From: Solicola gregarius
GTDB lineage: Bacteria > Actinomycetota > Actinomycetes > Propionibacteriales > Nocardioidaceae
DNA: 64,000 bases
Direction: 5' to 3'
Assembly: GCF_025790165.1 (NCBI RefSeq)
Contig: NZ_CP094970.1
Location: 434,001 to 498,000, forward strand
In this document: piece after piece, positions 37,715 through 46,362 of the stretch
Position numbering within the stretch: position 1 is the stretch's first letter
Layout of the letters: each line of letters opens with the position of its first letter
Made by a program: the position numbers and the translations under genes
The notes under the pieces: generated by a model
Database searches by the model: none
The model's input: the letters and a program-made list of their open reading frames with translations, nothing else
What the model was told of the DNA's origin: nothing

Positions 37715-38420
37715 CTTCGGCGATGTGCGACTCGGTGAGTCGGTCGAGCTGCAGCGCCACCATCGCCGACGTCGCCTCGCCGGACAGCTCGCGCAGGCGG
37801 AGCATCCGCTCGCGTAGCGCGTCCCAGTCGCGCTCGGTATCGAGGGCGTCGTCCCAGCCACCCCACACATGCCGGACGAAGAGGTCGAGGTACGCGCGCG
37901 CGATTCGATCCGACTCGACGCTGAGCGCGCGCGTCACCTCGAGCACGGCGGGTGCCGGGATGCCCTCGGCCGCAAGGCGTTCGGTGATCCGGAACAGCCG
38001 CGGACTCGCGACCCGGAAGCGCCCGCCGCCGATCGGCTCGAGGAGGCCGAGCGCCACCAGGTCGTCGACGAAGTGGTCGGGGATCGCACCGTGCCACGGC
38101 GCGGCGATGTCGTCGGGCGTGACGACCAGCTCTTGGTCTCGGTCGCCGTGGCTCGAGACGACGGCCTGCGCGAATGCGACGACGGATCCTTCGTCGTCCG
38201 CGGTCGCGAGCATCCTGGCGATCACACCGAGGTTGTACCCCTCGCCGATCAGCGCGCGAACGTGCTCCACGCGGCGGACGTGCCGGTCGGTGTAGTAACC
38301 CGTACGTCTCTTGATCTCCGGCGGCTGCAGTAGGCCCTTGGAGTTCCACGACCGCAGCGCTCGTACGGTCATGCCGGTACGACGCGCGAGCACCTCGATC
38401 GTGAACGACTCGTCCGGCAT
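37704..38420 (-). CDS. MerR-family regulator with long effector domain (238 aa)
   Basis: MerR helix-turn-helix at residues 5-75 (TIEVLARRTGMTVRALRSWNSKGLL) and a helical C-terminal domain of about 160 residues of unknown ligand. No obvious target gene is adjacent; it lies between a sulfotransferase-like gene and a DUF222/HNH gene. Leaderless promoter (see the -10 entry). Confidence 0.8.
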   Translation of the reverse strand: MPDESFTIEVLARRTGMTVRALRSWNSKGLLQPPEIKRRTGYYTDRHVRRVEHVRALIGEGYNLGVIARMLATADDEGSVVAFAQAVVSSHGDRDQELVVTPDDIAAPWHGAIPDHFVDDLVALGLLEPIGGGRFRVASPRLFRITERLAAEGIPAPAVLEVTRALSVESDRIARAYLDLFVRHVWGGWDDALDTERDWDALRERMLRLRELSGEATSAMVALQLDRLTESHIAEVSD

Positions 38421-38426
38421 GCGCCG

Positions 38427-38432
38427 ATGGTA
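38427..38432 (-). promoter_or_regulatory. leaderless -10 of MerR gene
   Basis: TACCAT on the minus strand, 6 nt before the ATG at 38420. Confidence 0.5.
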
Positions 38433-38440
38433 GTACCGCC

Positions 38441-39844
38441 TCAGTACGGCGGATCGGCGCTCCCCGGCCCGAGCACGGGCGGCGGGTGCGTCTCGTACGA
38501 GCGCCCCGATGGCATCGTCCAGGTGATGGTGCCGTCGAGATCGCGGTCGACGGAGACATCGGGGTGGAGCTTGTCGTAGTTGTGCCGCTCGCACACGGGC
38601 TGACCGCCCTCGAGGGTGGTCTTTCCACCTCGGGCGTAGTCGATCAGGTGGTCGATGTGGCGGGCGGATGACGCACACGTACCGACCGTGCAGCCCTGGT
38701 AGGTCCACGTGAGGAAGTGCCGCAGCGCATCGCCGAAGCGCCGACGATCGGGGTCTGCGGCGATCAGGTGCTGCGTGCGCGGATGAGCAACCAGGCGGCG
38801 CATCCAGGTGTTCGGTGAATCTCCGAGCGCAAGCGCAAGCGCGGAGGGTATCGGCCCGAACCCGCGCAACAGACCCGGCTCTTCGTCGAGCCCGAAGAGC
38901 GTACGCGCGGAGACCACGATCTGGAGCTCGACGTCGGGCGTCTCGGTCATCATCCGGCCGGTGATGCGCTCGACGGCGATATCGGAGCGGAGCTGGGACA
39001 CCGTGCGCGGATCCCCCGCGCGCTTCATCGCGCGTGCCGCGTCGTCGAGCACCGCCATGCACTCGACGGCCTTCTCGGCCGTGGTGCCCACGGCCACGTG
39101 GGCCGTGCCGTCGGGGCCCTCCTGCATGCTCACCGATCGGTCGGTACGAGCATGTTCGGCCCGCTTGCGGGCCGCCTCGGCATCGAGCCTCAGCGCGTGC
39201 CGGCGAGCCGCCTGCGAGAGCTTACGTGGAACGGTGAGTCCGCCGGCGATGTCCGCGGCGATCTTGCGGTCGACCGCCTGGCGATCGGACTCGTCGAGAC
39301 CTTTGGTCGCGGCCACGACCTCCCGGAGTGCGCTCAGCGAGACCGTGCCGTTGCACAGGAAGTCGAGGGTCAGCGGATGGTCGACGACCGCCGAGACCGC
39401 GAGCGAGATCTTGTACTGGGCCGCCTGGGTCGACGAGCTCGTCGCCAGTCCGATCTCGAGACAACGCGCGACCCCGACGATGCGCGGGTCGATCCGGGGG
39501 TCGTCGCGGTCGGAGCGAAGCGAGGCGTCGGAGAATTCGGCGATCAGCTTGAGCTGCTCGCCTTGCAGGGAACGGATCGACCGCTCCAGCTCGGCGATGC
39601 GATCGACGCCGTCTGCGTCATCCGCATCGCGGTCGAACCGCTCGACGACCCGGCTCAGGTACGCGCGCTCGTCCGGATCGTCGGGGTCGGCATTCCACAC
39701 CGCATCGATCAGCTCGACAACGCCGGTCACACCCGGATCGCACGATTCGAAGCCGCTGAGCTCAACGGCCGAGAAGGCCGGGAATGTCGCATGCCGCGGA
39801 GCAAGATCTACCTCACGCGTCCGGCACTCGATCGTCTCGCTCAA
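38441..39844 (-). CDS. DUF222/HNH endonuclease, 13E12-repeat family (467 aa)
   Basis: N-terminal DUF222 region (about 70-300; SLSALREVVAATKGLDESDRQAV) and a C-terminal HNH motif (CTVGTCASSARHIDHLIDYARGG ... GQPVCERHN). The family is abundant in actinobacteria and is suspected of being mobile, but its role is unknown. A TTG start is chosen because GGGAGG lies 7 nt upstream; no ATG or GTG fits. A -35/-10 pair is visible upstream. A decayed relative lies at 20313-20690. Confidence 0.82.
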   Translation of the reverse strand: MSETIECRTREVDLAPRHATFPAFSAVELSGFESCDPGVTGVVELIDAVWNADPDDPDERAYLSRVVERFDRDADDADGVDRIAELERSIRSLQGEQLKLIAEFSDASLRSDRDDPRIDPRIVGVARCLEIGLATSSSTQAAQYKISLAVSAVVDHPLTLDFLCNGTVSLSALREVVAATKGLDESDRQAVDRKIAADIAGGLTVPRKLSQAARRHALRLDAEAARKRAEHARTDRSVSMQEGPDGTAHVAVGTTAEKAVECMAVLDDAARAMKRAGDPRTVSQLRSDIAVERITGRMMTETPDVELQIVVSARTLFGLDEEPGLLRGFGPIPSALALALGDSPNTWMRRLVAHPRTQHLIAADPDRRRFGDALRHFLTWTYQGCTVGTCASSARHIDHLIDYARGGKTTLEGGQPVCERHNYDKLHPDVSVDRDLDGTITWTMPSGRSYETHPPPVLGPGSADPPY

Positions 39845-39872
39845 CGTCTGACCTCCCTTCGGCGGAGCACCA

Positions 39873-39902
39873 ACGGTACCACACCTAACCCTGTTATCGC
39901 AA
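39873..39902 (-). promoter_or_regulatory. promoter of DUF222/HNH gene
   Basis: Minus strand: TTGCGA (39897-39902), 18-bp spacer, TACCGT (39873-39878). GAACATAC just upstream weakly resembles an actinobacterial SOS box half. Confidence 0.45.
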
Positions 39903-39947
39903 GTATGTTCTAATCCCTCAGCCTGTGGACCCACCCGCAGAGGGCGG

Positions 39948-40517
39948 TCAGCGACGATCCGCCGGAGGCACCTCCAGCATCAGCGGGAGGATCTCGTCGC
40001 GGATCCGTCGAGTCGACGGAGTCCGGCCACGGACGAGAAGGTCGAGTAGCACGAGGCCCGGTCCGATGTCGGCTCGGGTGGCGAGTCCGGGTACGTCGCC
40101 GACAACACGCTGCAGACGGGCACGGTTGGCCTCGTACAGCGGGACGATCTTGGCCTCACGAATGACTGCGGCGAGTTCTGGGTCGGTCCCGCTGATCACC
40201 GTCGCGAGCAGCGGCCGAGACCGGCTGGCGAAGGCCTCGGCAAGGAGCTCGAGGCTGCGCCGCAGATCTGCGACCGGATCGTCGCTCTCGGGCACCTCGA
40301 GCGCCGAGACCGCGCCGCGGAGCGCCTCGAGCACGAGGCTGCGCTTGTCGGGCCAGCGACGGTAGAGCGCACCGAGCCCGATGCCGGCTCGGCGCGCGAC
40401 GTCGGCGACCCGGAGGCCGGCATACCCGTTCTCCTCCAGCAGCGCGCGCGTTGCATCCAGTGCCGCATCGCCGACCGCGGGATCGAGCGGCCGCCCCGGG
40501 CCCTTGGTCTGCTCCAT
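39948..40517 (-). CDS. TetR-family regulator (189 aa)
   Basis: TetR helix-turn-helix near residues 15-60 (ALDATRALLEENGYAGLRVADVARRAGIGLGALYRRWPDK) and a TetR_C-type ligand domain with ISGTDPELAAVIREA. It diverges from an SDR and a DoxX gene; two matching palindromes lie between, one overlapping its own -10, so it probably represses both directions. Confidence 0.88.
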   Translation of the reverse strand: MEQTKGPGRPLDPAVGDAALDATRALLEENGYAGLRVADVARRAGIGLGALYRRWPDKRSLVLEALRGAVSALEVPESDDPVADLRRSLELLAEAFASRSRPLLATVISGTDPELAAVIREAKIVPLYEANRARLQRVVGDVPGLATRADIGPGLVLLDLLVRGRTPSTRRIRDEILPLMLEVPPADRR

Positions 40518-40523
40518 ACCTCG

Positions 40524-40529
40524 ACGGTA
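40524..40529 (-). promoter_or_regulatory. leaderless -10 of TetR gene
   Basis: TACCGT on the minus strand, 6 nt before the ATG at 40517, lying inside the left arm of the operator at 40525-40554. Confidence 0.5.
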
Positions 40530-40554
40530 ACGGAATCATTGACTTCCGTTACCG
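40525..40554. promoter_or_regulatory. TetR operator 1
   Basis: Perfect 11-bp arms (CGGTAACGGAA and its complement) around an 8-bp centre (TCATTGAC). Confidence 0.8.
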
Positions 40555-40563
40555 TCGCGGCTA

Positions 40564-40587
40564 TAACGGAAGCGCATATTTCCGTAA
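40564..40587. promoter_or_regulatory. TetR operator 2
   Basis: TAACGGAA and TTCCGTAA arms around an 8-bp centre, the same half-site and spacing as operator 1 (7 of 8 paired), 14 bp before the SDR start. Confidence 0.7.
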
Positions 40588-40600
40588 TGAAAGGACACAT

Positions 40601-41380
40601 ATGGATCTCCATCTCGAGGGCCGCACGGCGCTCGTGACCGGCGCGTCGCGCGGAATCGGCGCGGCCGTGGCCGACGTCCTGGCTGAGGCCGGATGCGACA
40701 TCCGCCTGGTCGCACGGGAGGGGTCCGCCCTCACGGCCGCGGCAGAACGCGTACGCACGACGTACGGCGTCTCCGCCACTGCTCATCCGGTGGACCTGCG
40801 CAACCCGTCTGCGATCGCCGACCTCGTGGCAACAGCGGGCGACGTCGACATCCTCGTGAACAACGCCGGCGACATTCCCGGCGGGACCCTCGCCGACCTC
40901 GACGACGCCTCCTGGCGCTCGGCGTTCGAGCTCAAGGTATTCGGCTACATAAGCGTCACGCGCCGCGTCTACGCACGGATGAAGGAGCTCGGTGGCGGAG
41001 TCGTCGTCAACAACATCGGGGCTTCCGCGGAACGGTACGACCCGGCGTACATCGCCGGCTCGACCGGTAACGCCGCACTCGTCGCATTCACCCGCACGCT
41101 GGGTGGAGCGAGCCTCGCCGATGGCATCCGCGTCGTCGGCGTCAGCCCGGCACCCGTCGACACCGAGCGAATTGTCACCCTGACCCGATCGATGGCACGG
41201 AGTCATCTCGGCGACGCGGAGCGCTATCGAGAGCTCCTGGCCCGCTTTCCCCTCGGTCGCCCGGCCTCCACCCGAGAGATCGCCGACGCGATCGCGTTCC
41301 TCGCGTCCGACCGGTCTGCGTACACCAGCGGTGTGATCCTGACGGTGGACGGCGGTCTCACGGCGGCGGCCAGGGTCTGA
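40601..41380 (+). CDS. SDR-family protein with altered catalytic motif (259 aa)
   Basis: Classical SDR Rossmann fold: TGASRGIG near residues 12-19, NNAGDIPGG near 88, and the C-terminal GVILTVDGGLT. The usual YxxxK motif reads YIAGS, so the catalytic Lys appears replaced; a Tyr and an upstream Ser remain. It may use another residue or be a non-standard SDR subgroup. AAGGA lies 5 nt before the ATG. Followed at 2 bp by a DoxX gene. Confidence 0.83.
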   Translation: MDLHLEGRTALVTGASRGIGAAVADVLAEAGCDIRLVAREGSALTAAAERVRTTYGVSATAHPVDLRNPSAIADLVATAGDVDILVNNAGDIPGGTLADLDDASWRSAFELKVFGYISVTRRVYARMKELGGGVVVNNIGASAERYDPAYIAGSTGNAALVAFTRTLGGASLADGIRVVGVSPAPVDTERIVTLTRSMARSHLGDAERYRELLARFPLGRPASTREIADAIAFLASDRSAYTSGVILTVDGGLTAAARV

Positions 41381-41382
41381 GG

Positions 41383-41739
41383 ATGTGGGCAACCTATGTG
41401 ACGAACTCGATGCTGCTCGCAGCCGTCCTTGGCGGTGCCGGAGCGGCGAAGTTGGTGTCGGCGCCACCCGTGGTCGCCCAGGCGAATCGGTTGGGGTACA
41501 CCGCACGGACCTTCCGCTTCGTCGGCCTCCTCGAGGTTTCCGCGGCCGTAGGCCTCCTGCTCGGCCTGGCCTGGATGCCGATCGGCGCAGCCTCGGCTAT
41601 CGGCTTGGTGGTGCTGCTCGCCCTCGCTGCCCGTGCCCATCTCCGCTCGGGCGACCCGATCTTTCGAGCTCTGCCCCCTTGCGCGCTTGCGGCGGTCGCG
41701 GTTCTCACGGTGGTGGCCGCAGTTGTCAGCGGCCACTGA
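41383..41739 (+). CDS. DoxX-family membrane protein (118 aa)
   Basis: Four-helix DoxX-like protein: GAGAAKLVSAPPVV near residue 18-31, FVGLLEVSAAVGLLLGL, and AARAHLRSGDP. Several relatives assist redox stress or quinone-linked oxidation. Co-transcribed with the SDR gene under the TetR operators. Confidence 0.78.
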   Translation: MWATYVTNSMLLAAVLGGAGAAKLVSAPPVVAQANRLGYTARTFRFVGLLEVSAAVGLLLGLAWMPIGAASAIGLVVLLALAARAHLRSGDPIFRALPPCALAAVAVLTVVAAVVSGH

Positions 41740-41760
41740 CCCGCATCCACCAACGCCTGG

Positions 41761-41766
41761 TTTGAT
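41761..41766 (+). promoter_or_regulatory. leaderless -10 of tgt
   Basis: TTTGAT, then 6 nt, then GTG at 41773. Confidence 0.5.
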
Positions 41767-41772
41767 GGATGC

Positions 41773-42972
41773 GTGTCCGCGTACTTCTCCGTCCACCACC
41801 GCCTGCCCGGTCGCCTCGGCCGTACCGGCACGATCCGTACCCCGCACGGCGACATCGAGACCCCGGCGTTCATCCCCGTCGGTACGCGGGCCACGGTCAA
41901 GTCGGTTCTCCCGGAGTCGATGAGCGACCTCGGTGCCCAGGCGATCCTCGCGAACGCGTACCACCTGTACCTCCAGCCCGGCGACGATCTGATCTACGAG
42001 GCCGGCGGACTCGGCGCGTTCATGAACTGGCGCGGCCCGACGTTCACCGACTCCGGTGGATTCCAGGTGATGTCGCTCGGCGCCGGCTTCAAGAAGGTGC
42101 TGTCGATGGACAGCAGCACCGCGCGTCACGACGACGTCATCGCCGCGGGCAAAGAGCGCCTCGCCCATGTCGACGACGACGGCGTGACGTTCAAATCGCA
42201 TATCGACGGGTCGATGCACCGGTTCACGCCCGAGGAGTCGATGCGCATCCAGCACAACCTCGGCGCCGACGTCATCTTCGCCTTCGACGAGTGCACGACC
42301 CTGCTCAACACCCGCGGCTACCAGGAGCGCTCGCTGGAGCGTACGCACGCCTGGGCCAAGCGATGCGTCGTCGAGCACGAACGGCTCGCCGCCGAACGTA
42401 CGCACCGGCCGGCGCAGGCGTTGTTCGGAATCGTGCAGGGCGCGCAGTACGAAGACCTCCGGCGTACGGCGGCGCGCGACATCGCCTCGATGGACTTCGA
42501 CGGCTTCGGCATCGGCGGCGCGCTGGAGAAGACCGAGCTCGGCACCATCGTCTCGTGGGTCAACGAGGAGCTCCCCGACGACAAGCCGCGCCATCTGCTC
42601 GGCATCGGCGAGCCCGACGACCTGTTCACCGCGATCGAGAACGGCGCCGACACCTTCGACTGCGTCTCGGCGTCCCGCGTTGCCCGCAGCGGACGGGTGT
42701 TCGGACGCGACGGCCGGTTCAACGTCGTCACCGCCCGCTCGCGCCGCGACCTCTCCCCCATCGACGAGACCTGCGACTGCTACACCTGCCGCAACTACTC
42801 GCGCGCGTACCTCCACCACGCGTTCAAGACCAACGAGATGATCTCCGCAACGCTCGCGACCATCCACAACGAACGCTTCATCGTGCGGCTCGTCGACGAC
42901 ATCCGCGTCAGCATCGCCGACGGTACGTTCGACGCGTTCCGCGAGGAGTTCCTCGGTCGCTACTACGGCTGA
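41773..42972 (+). CDS. tgt: queuine/preQ1 tRNA-guanine transglycosylase (399 aa)
   Basis: TIM-barrel TGT: FTDSGGFQVMSLG near residues 92-104, ALFGIVQGAQYEDLR near 217, FDCVSASRVARSG near 295-307 and the zinc site CDCYTC ... HH near 330. The nucleophile loop has SASRVAR where PTRxAR is usual. It exchanges G34 for queuine or preQ1 in GUN-anticodon tRNAs. No queCDEF genes are nearby, while a YhhQ-type carrier follows at 43764, suggesting salvage. Confidence 0.93.
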   Translation: MSAYFSVHHRLPGRLGRTGTIRTPHGDIETPAFIPVGTRATVKSVLPESMSDLGAQAILANAYHLYLQPGDDLIYEAGGLGAFMNWRGPTFTDSGGFQVMSLGAGFKKVLSMDSSTARHDDVIAAGKERLAHVDDDGVTFKSHIDGSMHRFTPEESMRIQHNLGADVIFAFDECTTLLNTRGYQERSLERTHAWAKRCVVEHERLAAERTHRPAQALFGIVQGAQYEDLRRTAARDIASMDFDGFGIGGALEKTELGTIVSWVNEELPDDKPRHLLGIGEPDDLFTAIENGADTFDCVSASRVARSGRVFGRDGRFNVVTARSRRDLSPIDETCDCYTCRNYSRAYLHHAFKTNEMISATLATIHNERFIVRLVDDIRVSIADGTFDAFREEFLGRYYG

Positions 42973-42994
42973 GCCGACCGGTCGCGGCGGGCCC

Positions 42995-43000
42995 TAGAGT
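42995..43000 (+). promoter_or_regulatory. leaderless -10 of SGNH hydrolase gene
   Basis: TAGAGT, then 6 nt, then ATG at 43007. Confidence 0.5.
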
Positions 43001-43006
43001 TGACCC

Positions 43007-43762
43007 ATGTACTCGGCACGGCTCCACACGCGGCTCCGCACCCGGCCGTACGTGTCCGCGCTCGCTGTGCTCCTCACCGTCGGAGTCCTCGTGGTCCTCG
43101 CGGCAACGACGGGCCCCTGGCGCGCCGAGTCCGAGTCCGTCGGCGGTCCGGTGACACCGATCCGCCAGTCGGCACCGGATGCACCCGAAGCCCTGTGGGT
43201 CGGCGACAGCTACACCATCGGAGTCGGCGCCGAGGGACCTGCCCGCGGCTACCCGTGCCTCGTGTCCGACGCGCTGGGCTGGACCTGTCAGCTCGACGCA
43301 CAGAGCGGCACGGGGTTCGTCAACGCCGGACATCGGACCAACGAGGCATACGTACCCCTCGGCGAACGGCTCGGGCGCACCGCCGAGGCGTTCGGCCCCG
43401 ACCTCGTCGTCGTCGACGCCGGACGCAACGATCGCGATGCCGCGATCGGGCCGTTCCGCGAGGCGGTCGCGTCCTATCTCGACCGCGCTCGCGGGGCCTT
43501 TCCGGACGCACGCCTGGTCGTCGTGCTGCCGTTCCTGCTCGGCGACACCGGCGCCGACTACGGCAGGATCGGCGGTGTGCTCCGCAATGCGGCAGCCTCG
43601 GTGGACGCCGACGTCGTCGATACGTCGACGCCGGCCTGGAACCGAATGGTGAGCCGCCTGCCCACCGTCGACGCGATTCATCCGACGGCCTCCAGTCATG
43701 CCGCCATCGCTCGCCGGCTGATCGGCGAGTTCGAGCGGATGCACGTACTCGACCAGCGGTGA
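43007..43762 (+). CDS. membrane-anchored or secreted SGNH hydrolase (251 aa)
   Basis: N-terminal signal or anchor helix (residues 16-36), then an SGNH/GDSL lipase fold: block I VGDSYTIG near 64-71 with Ser nucleophile, block III DAGRND near 140, block V DAIHP near 220 with Asp and His. Function probably as an esterase or deacetylase outside the membrane. One base separates its stop from the convergent YhhQ gene. Confidence 0.83.
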   Translation: MYSARLHTRLRTRPYVSALAVLLTVGVLVVLAATTGPWRAESESVGGPVTPIRQSAPDAPEALWVGDSYTIGVGAEGPARGYPCLVSDALGWTCQLDAQSGTGFVNAGHRTNEAYVPLGERLGRTAEAFGPDLVVVDAGRNDRDAAIGPFREAVASYLDRARGAFPDARLVVVLPFLLGDTGADYGRIGGVLRNAAASVDADVVDTSTPAWNRMVSRLPTVDAIHPTASSHAAIARRLIGEFERMHVLDQR

Positions 43763-43763
43763 C

Positions 43764-44459
43764 TCAGGCGTACGTCGGCTCGCGCCTCTTGATCCAGCCG
43801 ATCACCGCATACGTCACCGGCAGGAACACCACCTCGATGGTCACCTTGTAGACGTACCCGGTGATGACGTAGTTGGCGAACGTGCCACCGGTGATCACGC
43901 CGTAGAACGCGATCGTGCAGAACACCAGGGTGTCGAAGAACTCCCCGACGACCGTCGACCCGAGCAGCCGCGCCCACAGGTTGCCCTCGCGGGTGCGCTT
44001 CTTGATCGCGACGAGGACGTACGCGTTCATCAGCTGTCCGACGAGGTAGCCGGCCATGCTGGCGAGCACGATCCGCGGTACGAAGCCGAGGATCGACTCG
44101 AACGCCTCCTGGTTCTCCCAGTCGGCTGCGGCCGGTGCGTGCTGCACGACGAAGAACGACAGCGAAGCCAGCACCGACACGGCGAAGCCGATGACGATCG
44201 CCCGGCGGGCGGCGCGAAAGCCGAACACCTCGGCGAGCACGTCGCCGAGGATGTACGTCAGCGGGAACAGGAACGCCCCGCCGTCGGTGACGATCTGCCA
44301 CGGACCGAGGTCGAACCCGATCAACTTGACGGCGCTGATGTTCGAGATCAGCAGCAGCGAACAGAAGACCGCGACAACTACCTCGTAGTTGCCCGTACGT
44401 ACCCGCGCGTGCGCGGCCTTCGTCTCGACGTCCATGCGGCTCAGTATCGACTGCCTCAC
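43764..44459 (-). CDS. queuosine precursor transporter, YhhQ/VUT family (231 aa)
   Basis: Six-helix VUT-family protein: NYEVVVAVFCSLLLISNISAVKLI, LTYILGDVLAEVFGFRAARRAI, and GEFFDTLVFCTIAFYGV. It imports preQ0/preQ1 or queuine-like bases. The GTG at 44459 overlaps the upstream dehydrogenase stop (GTGA); ATG 44435 is an equally sound start. With tgt 0.8 kb away it forms a salvage pair. Confidence 0.85.
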   Translation of the reverse strand: MRQSILSRMDVETKAAHARVRTGNYEVVVAVFCSLLLISNISAVKLIGFDLGPWQIVTDGGAFLFPLTYILGDVLAEVFGFRAARRAIVIGFAVSVLASLSFFVVQHAPAAADWENQEAFESILGFVPRIVLASMAGYLVGQLMNAYVLVAIKKRTREGNLWARLLGSTVVGEFFDTLVFCTIAFYGVITGGTFANYVITGYVYKVTIEVVFLPVTYAVIGWIKRREPTYA

Positions 44460-46234
44460 GCCGAGTAGTCGCGGAACCCCCGCTGCGTCTTGCGACCCAG
44501 GTACCCCGCCGTCACGAGATGCTCCAGCAGCGGTGCCGGCGCGAACCCCGGCTCGCGGAACTCGAGGTAGAGCGTGCGCTGGATCGCGAGCGACACGTCA
44601 TTGCCGACCACGTCGAGCAGCTCGAACGGTCCCATCGGCAGGGCACAGCCGAGCTTCATCGCCGTGTCGATGTCGTCCGCGGTGGCGTAGTGCGCCTCGA
44701 CCATGCGTACGGCGTCGTTGAGGTACGGGAACAGCAGCGCGTTGACGATGAAGCCCGCGCGGTCGCCGCACGAGACGGCATGCTTTCCGACGTTGGCGCA
44801 CAGGGCGAGCACGGTCTCCGCGACATCGGCGTTGGTACGTACGGTCGACACGACCTCGACCAGCTTCATCACCGGCGCGGGGTTGAAGAAGTGCATGCCG
44901 ATCACGTCGTCCGGCCGCTTCGTGACCGATGCGCACTCGATCACCGGCAGCGACGAGGTCGTGGTCGCCAGGATCGCACCGGGCTTGCAGATCTCGTCGA
45001 GGTTCTCGAACAGCGCCTTCTTGATGTCGAGGTCCTCCGCGATCGCCTCGACGACGATGTCGACGTCGGCCATCGCCTCGAGCTCGGTCGTGCCGGTGAG
45101 GTGTCCGAGCACATCGGACTTCGCGTCCTCGTCGAGCTTGCCGCGCTGGATCGCCTTGTCGAGCGAGCGGGTGATGCGCTCGCGTACCGCATCGACCTTC
45201 GTCGCCGAACGCCCGACGTAGGTCACGTCGTAGCCCGCCTTCGCGAAGACCTCGACGATGCCGGAGGCCATCGTGCCCGTGCCGATCACACCGACCTTCG
45301 CGATGTCGCGGCGCAGCTGCGGTGCGGAGTCGGCGGACGGCGTCAGGGAGTCGGCGACGACGACCGGCGAGTCCGGCGCTTCGTACGTGTAGAAACCGCG
45401 GCCGCTCTTGCGGCCGAGCAACCCGGCGGTGACCATCTGCTTGAGTACGGGAGCCGGCGCGTGCAGACGGTCGCGGCCCTGCCGATACATCGTGTCGAGG
45501 ATCTCGTACGCCGTGTCGAGACCGATCAGGTCGAGCAGAGCGAGCGGTCCCATCGGGTAGCCGCAGCCGAACCGCATGGCGGCGTCGATGTCCTCACGGC
45601 TGGCGTACTGGCTGTCGTACATCGACGCGGCGTGGTTGAGGTAGCCGAACAGCAGCGCGTTGGCGATGAACCCCGCCTTGTCGCCGGCCACGACGGGCGA
45701 TTTGTCGAGCTTGCCGGCGAGTGCCTCGACATCCTCGATCACATCGGGAGACGTGACGACGGTGCGTACGAGCTCGAGGAACTTCTGCACCGGCGCCGGG
45801 TTGAAGAAGTGCATGCCGACGACGCGGCTCGGATGATCGGTCGCGGCGGAGATCTCGGTGACCGAGAGCGACGACGTGTTGGTGGCGAGCACGGCATTGT
45901 CGCCCACGATCTTGTCGAGGCGGGAGATCACGTCCCGCTTGAGGTCGAGGCTCTCCACAACGGCCTCGACGACGAGGTCACAGTCGGCGACGTCGTCGAT
46001 ATTGGTCGTGAACGTGACATGGTCGAAGATCGCCTGCTGCTCGGCAGTCGTGATCTTCTCGCGGCGTACGGCACGGTCGGTGGAGTGCTGGATGTGGCCA
46101 CGCCCGCGTTCGAGCTGCTCGGTCCCCTGCTCGACGCCGACGACATCGAAGCCGTTGCGGGCGAATACCTCGACGATGCCGGCACCCATCGTCCCGAGGC
46201 CGATCACGCCAACCTGATTGAACTCGCGCGCCAT
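44456..46234 (-). CDS. tandem 3-hydroxyacyl-CoA dehydrogenase (592 aa)
   Basis: Two complete 3-hydroxybutyryl-CoA dehydrogenase units in one chain. Unit 1 (1-290): GLGTMGAGIVEVF, NTSSLSVTEI, GMHFFNPAP, AGDKAGFIANALL, GYPMGPLALLDLIGLD. Unit 2 (305-592): GTGTMASGIVEVF, TTSSLPVIEC, GMHFFNPAP, CGDRAGFIVNALL, LPMGPFELLDVVGND. Both retain the catalytic His in the MHFFNPAP region. It oxidises or reduces 3-hydroxybutyryl-CoA in beta-oxidation, PHB or the ethylmalonyl-CoA route. AGGAGA precedes the ATG. Confidence 0.9.
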   Translation of the reverse strand: MAREFNQVGVIGLGTMGAGIVEVFARNGFDVVGVEQGTEQLERGRGHIQHSTDRAVRREKITTAEQQAIFDHVTFTTNIDDVADCDLVVEAVVESLDLKRDVISRLDKIVGDNAVLATNTSSLSVTEISAATDHPSRVVGMHFFNPAPVQKFLELVRTVVTSPDVIEDVEALAGKLDKSPVVAGDKAGFIANALLFGYLNHAASMYDSQYASREDIDAAMRFGCGYPMGPLALLDLIGLDTAYEILDTMYRQGRDRLHAPAPVLKQMVTAGLLGRKSGRGFYTYEAPDSPVVVADSLTPSADSAPQLRRDIAKVGVIGTGTMASGIVEVFAKAGYDVTYVGRSATKVDAVRERITRSLDKAIQRGKLDEDAKSDVLGHLTGTTELEAMADVDIVVEAIAEDLDIKKALFENLDEICKPGAILATTTSSLPVIECASVTKRPDDVIGMHFFNPAPVMKLVEVVSTVRTNADVAETVLALCANVGKHAVSCGDRAGFIVNALLFPYLNDAVRMVEAHYATADDIDTAMKLGCALPMGPFELLDVVGNDVSLAIQRTLYLEFREPGFAPAPLLEHLVTAGYLGRKTQRGFRDYSA

Positions 46235-46350
46235 CCATCGTCTCCTAGTCGAGTGGTCACAGCCGTACGAAGACACTGTCGTACGTCGGGCGAAGTCTGT
46301 CATGCACGGGGGTGGTGCACCATGAGATCGGTCACGCGGGGCCGTCGTAC

Positions 46351-46356
46351 TAGCCT
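46351..46356 (+). promoter_or_regulatory. leaderless -10 of nucS
   Basis: TAGCCT, then 6 nt, then GTG at 46363. This spacing favours 46363 over the in-frame GTG at 46357. Confidence 0.6.
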
Positions 46357-46362
46357 GTGCGG

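Noticed and set aside
38441-39844. insertion sequence
   Set aside because: The DUF222/HNH gene has no transposase motif, terminal inverted repeats or target duplications that I can see.
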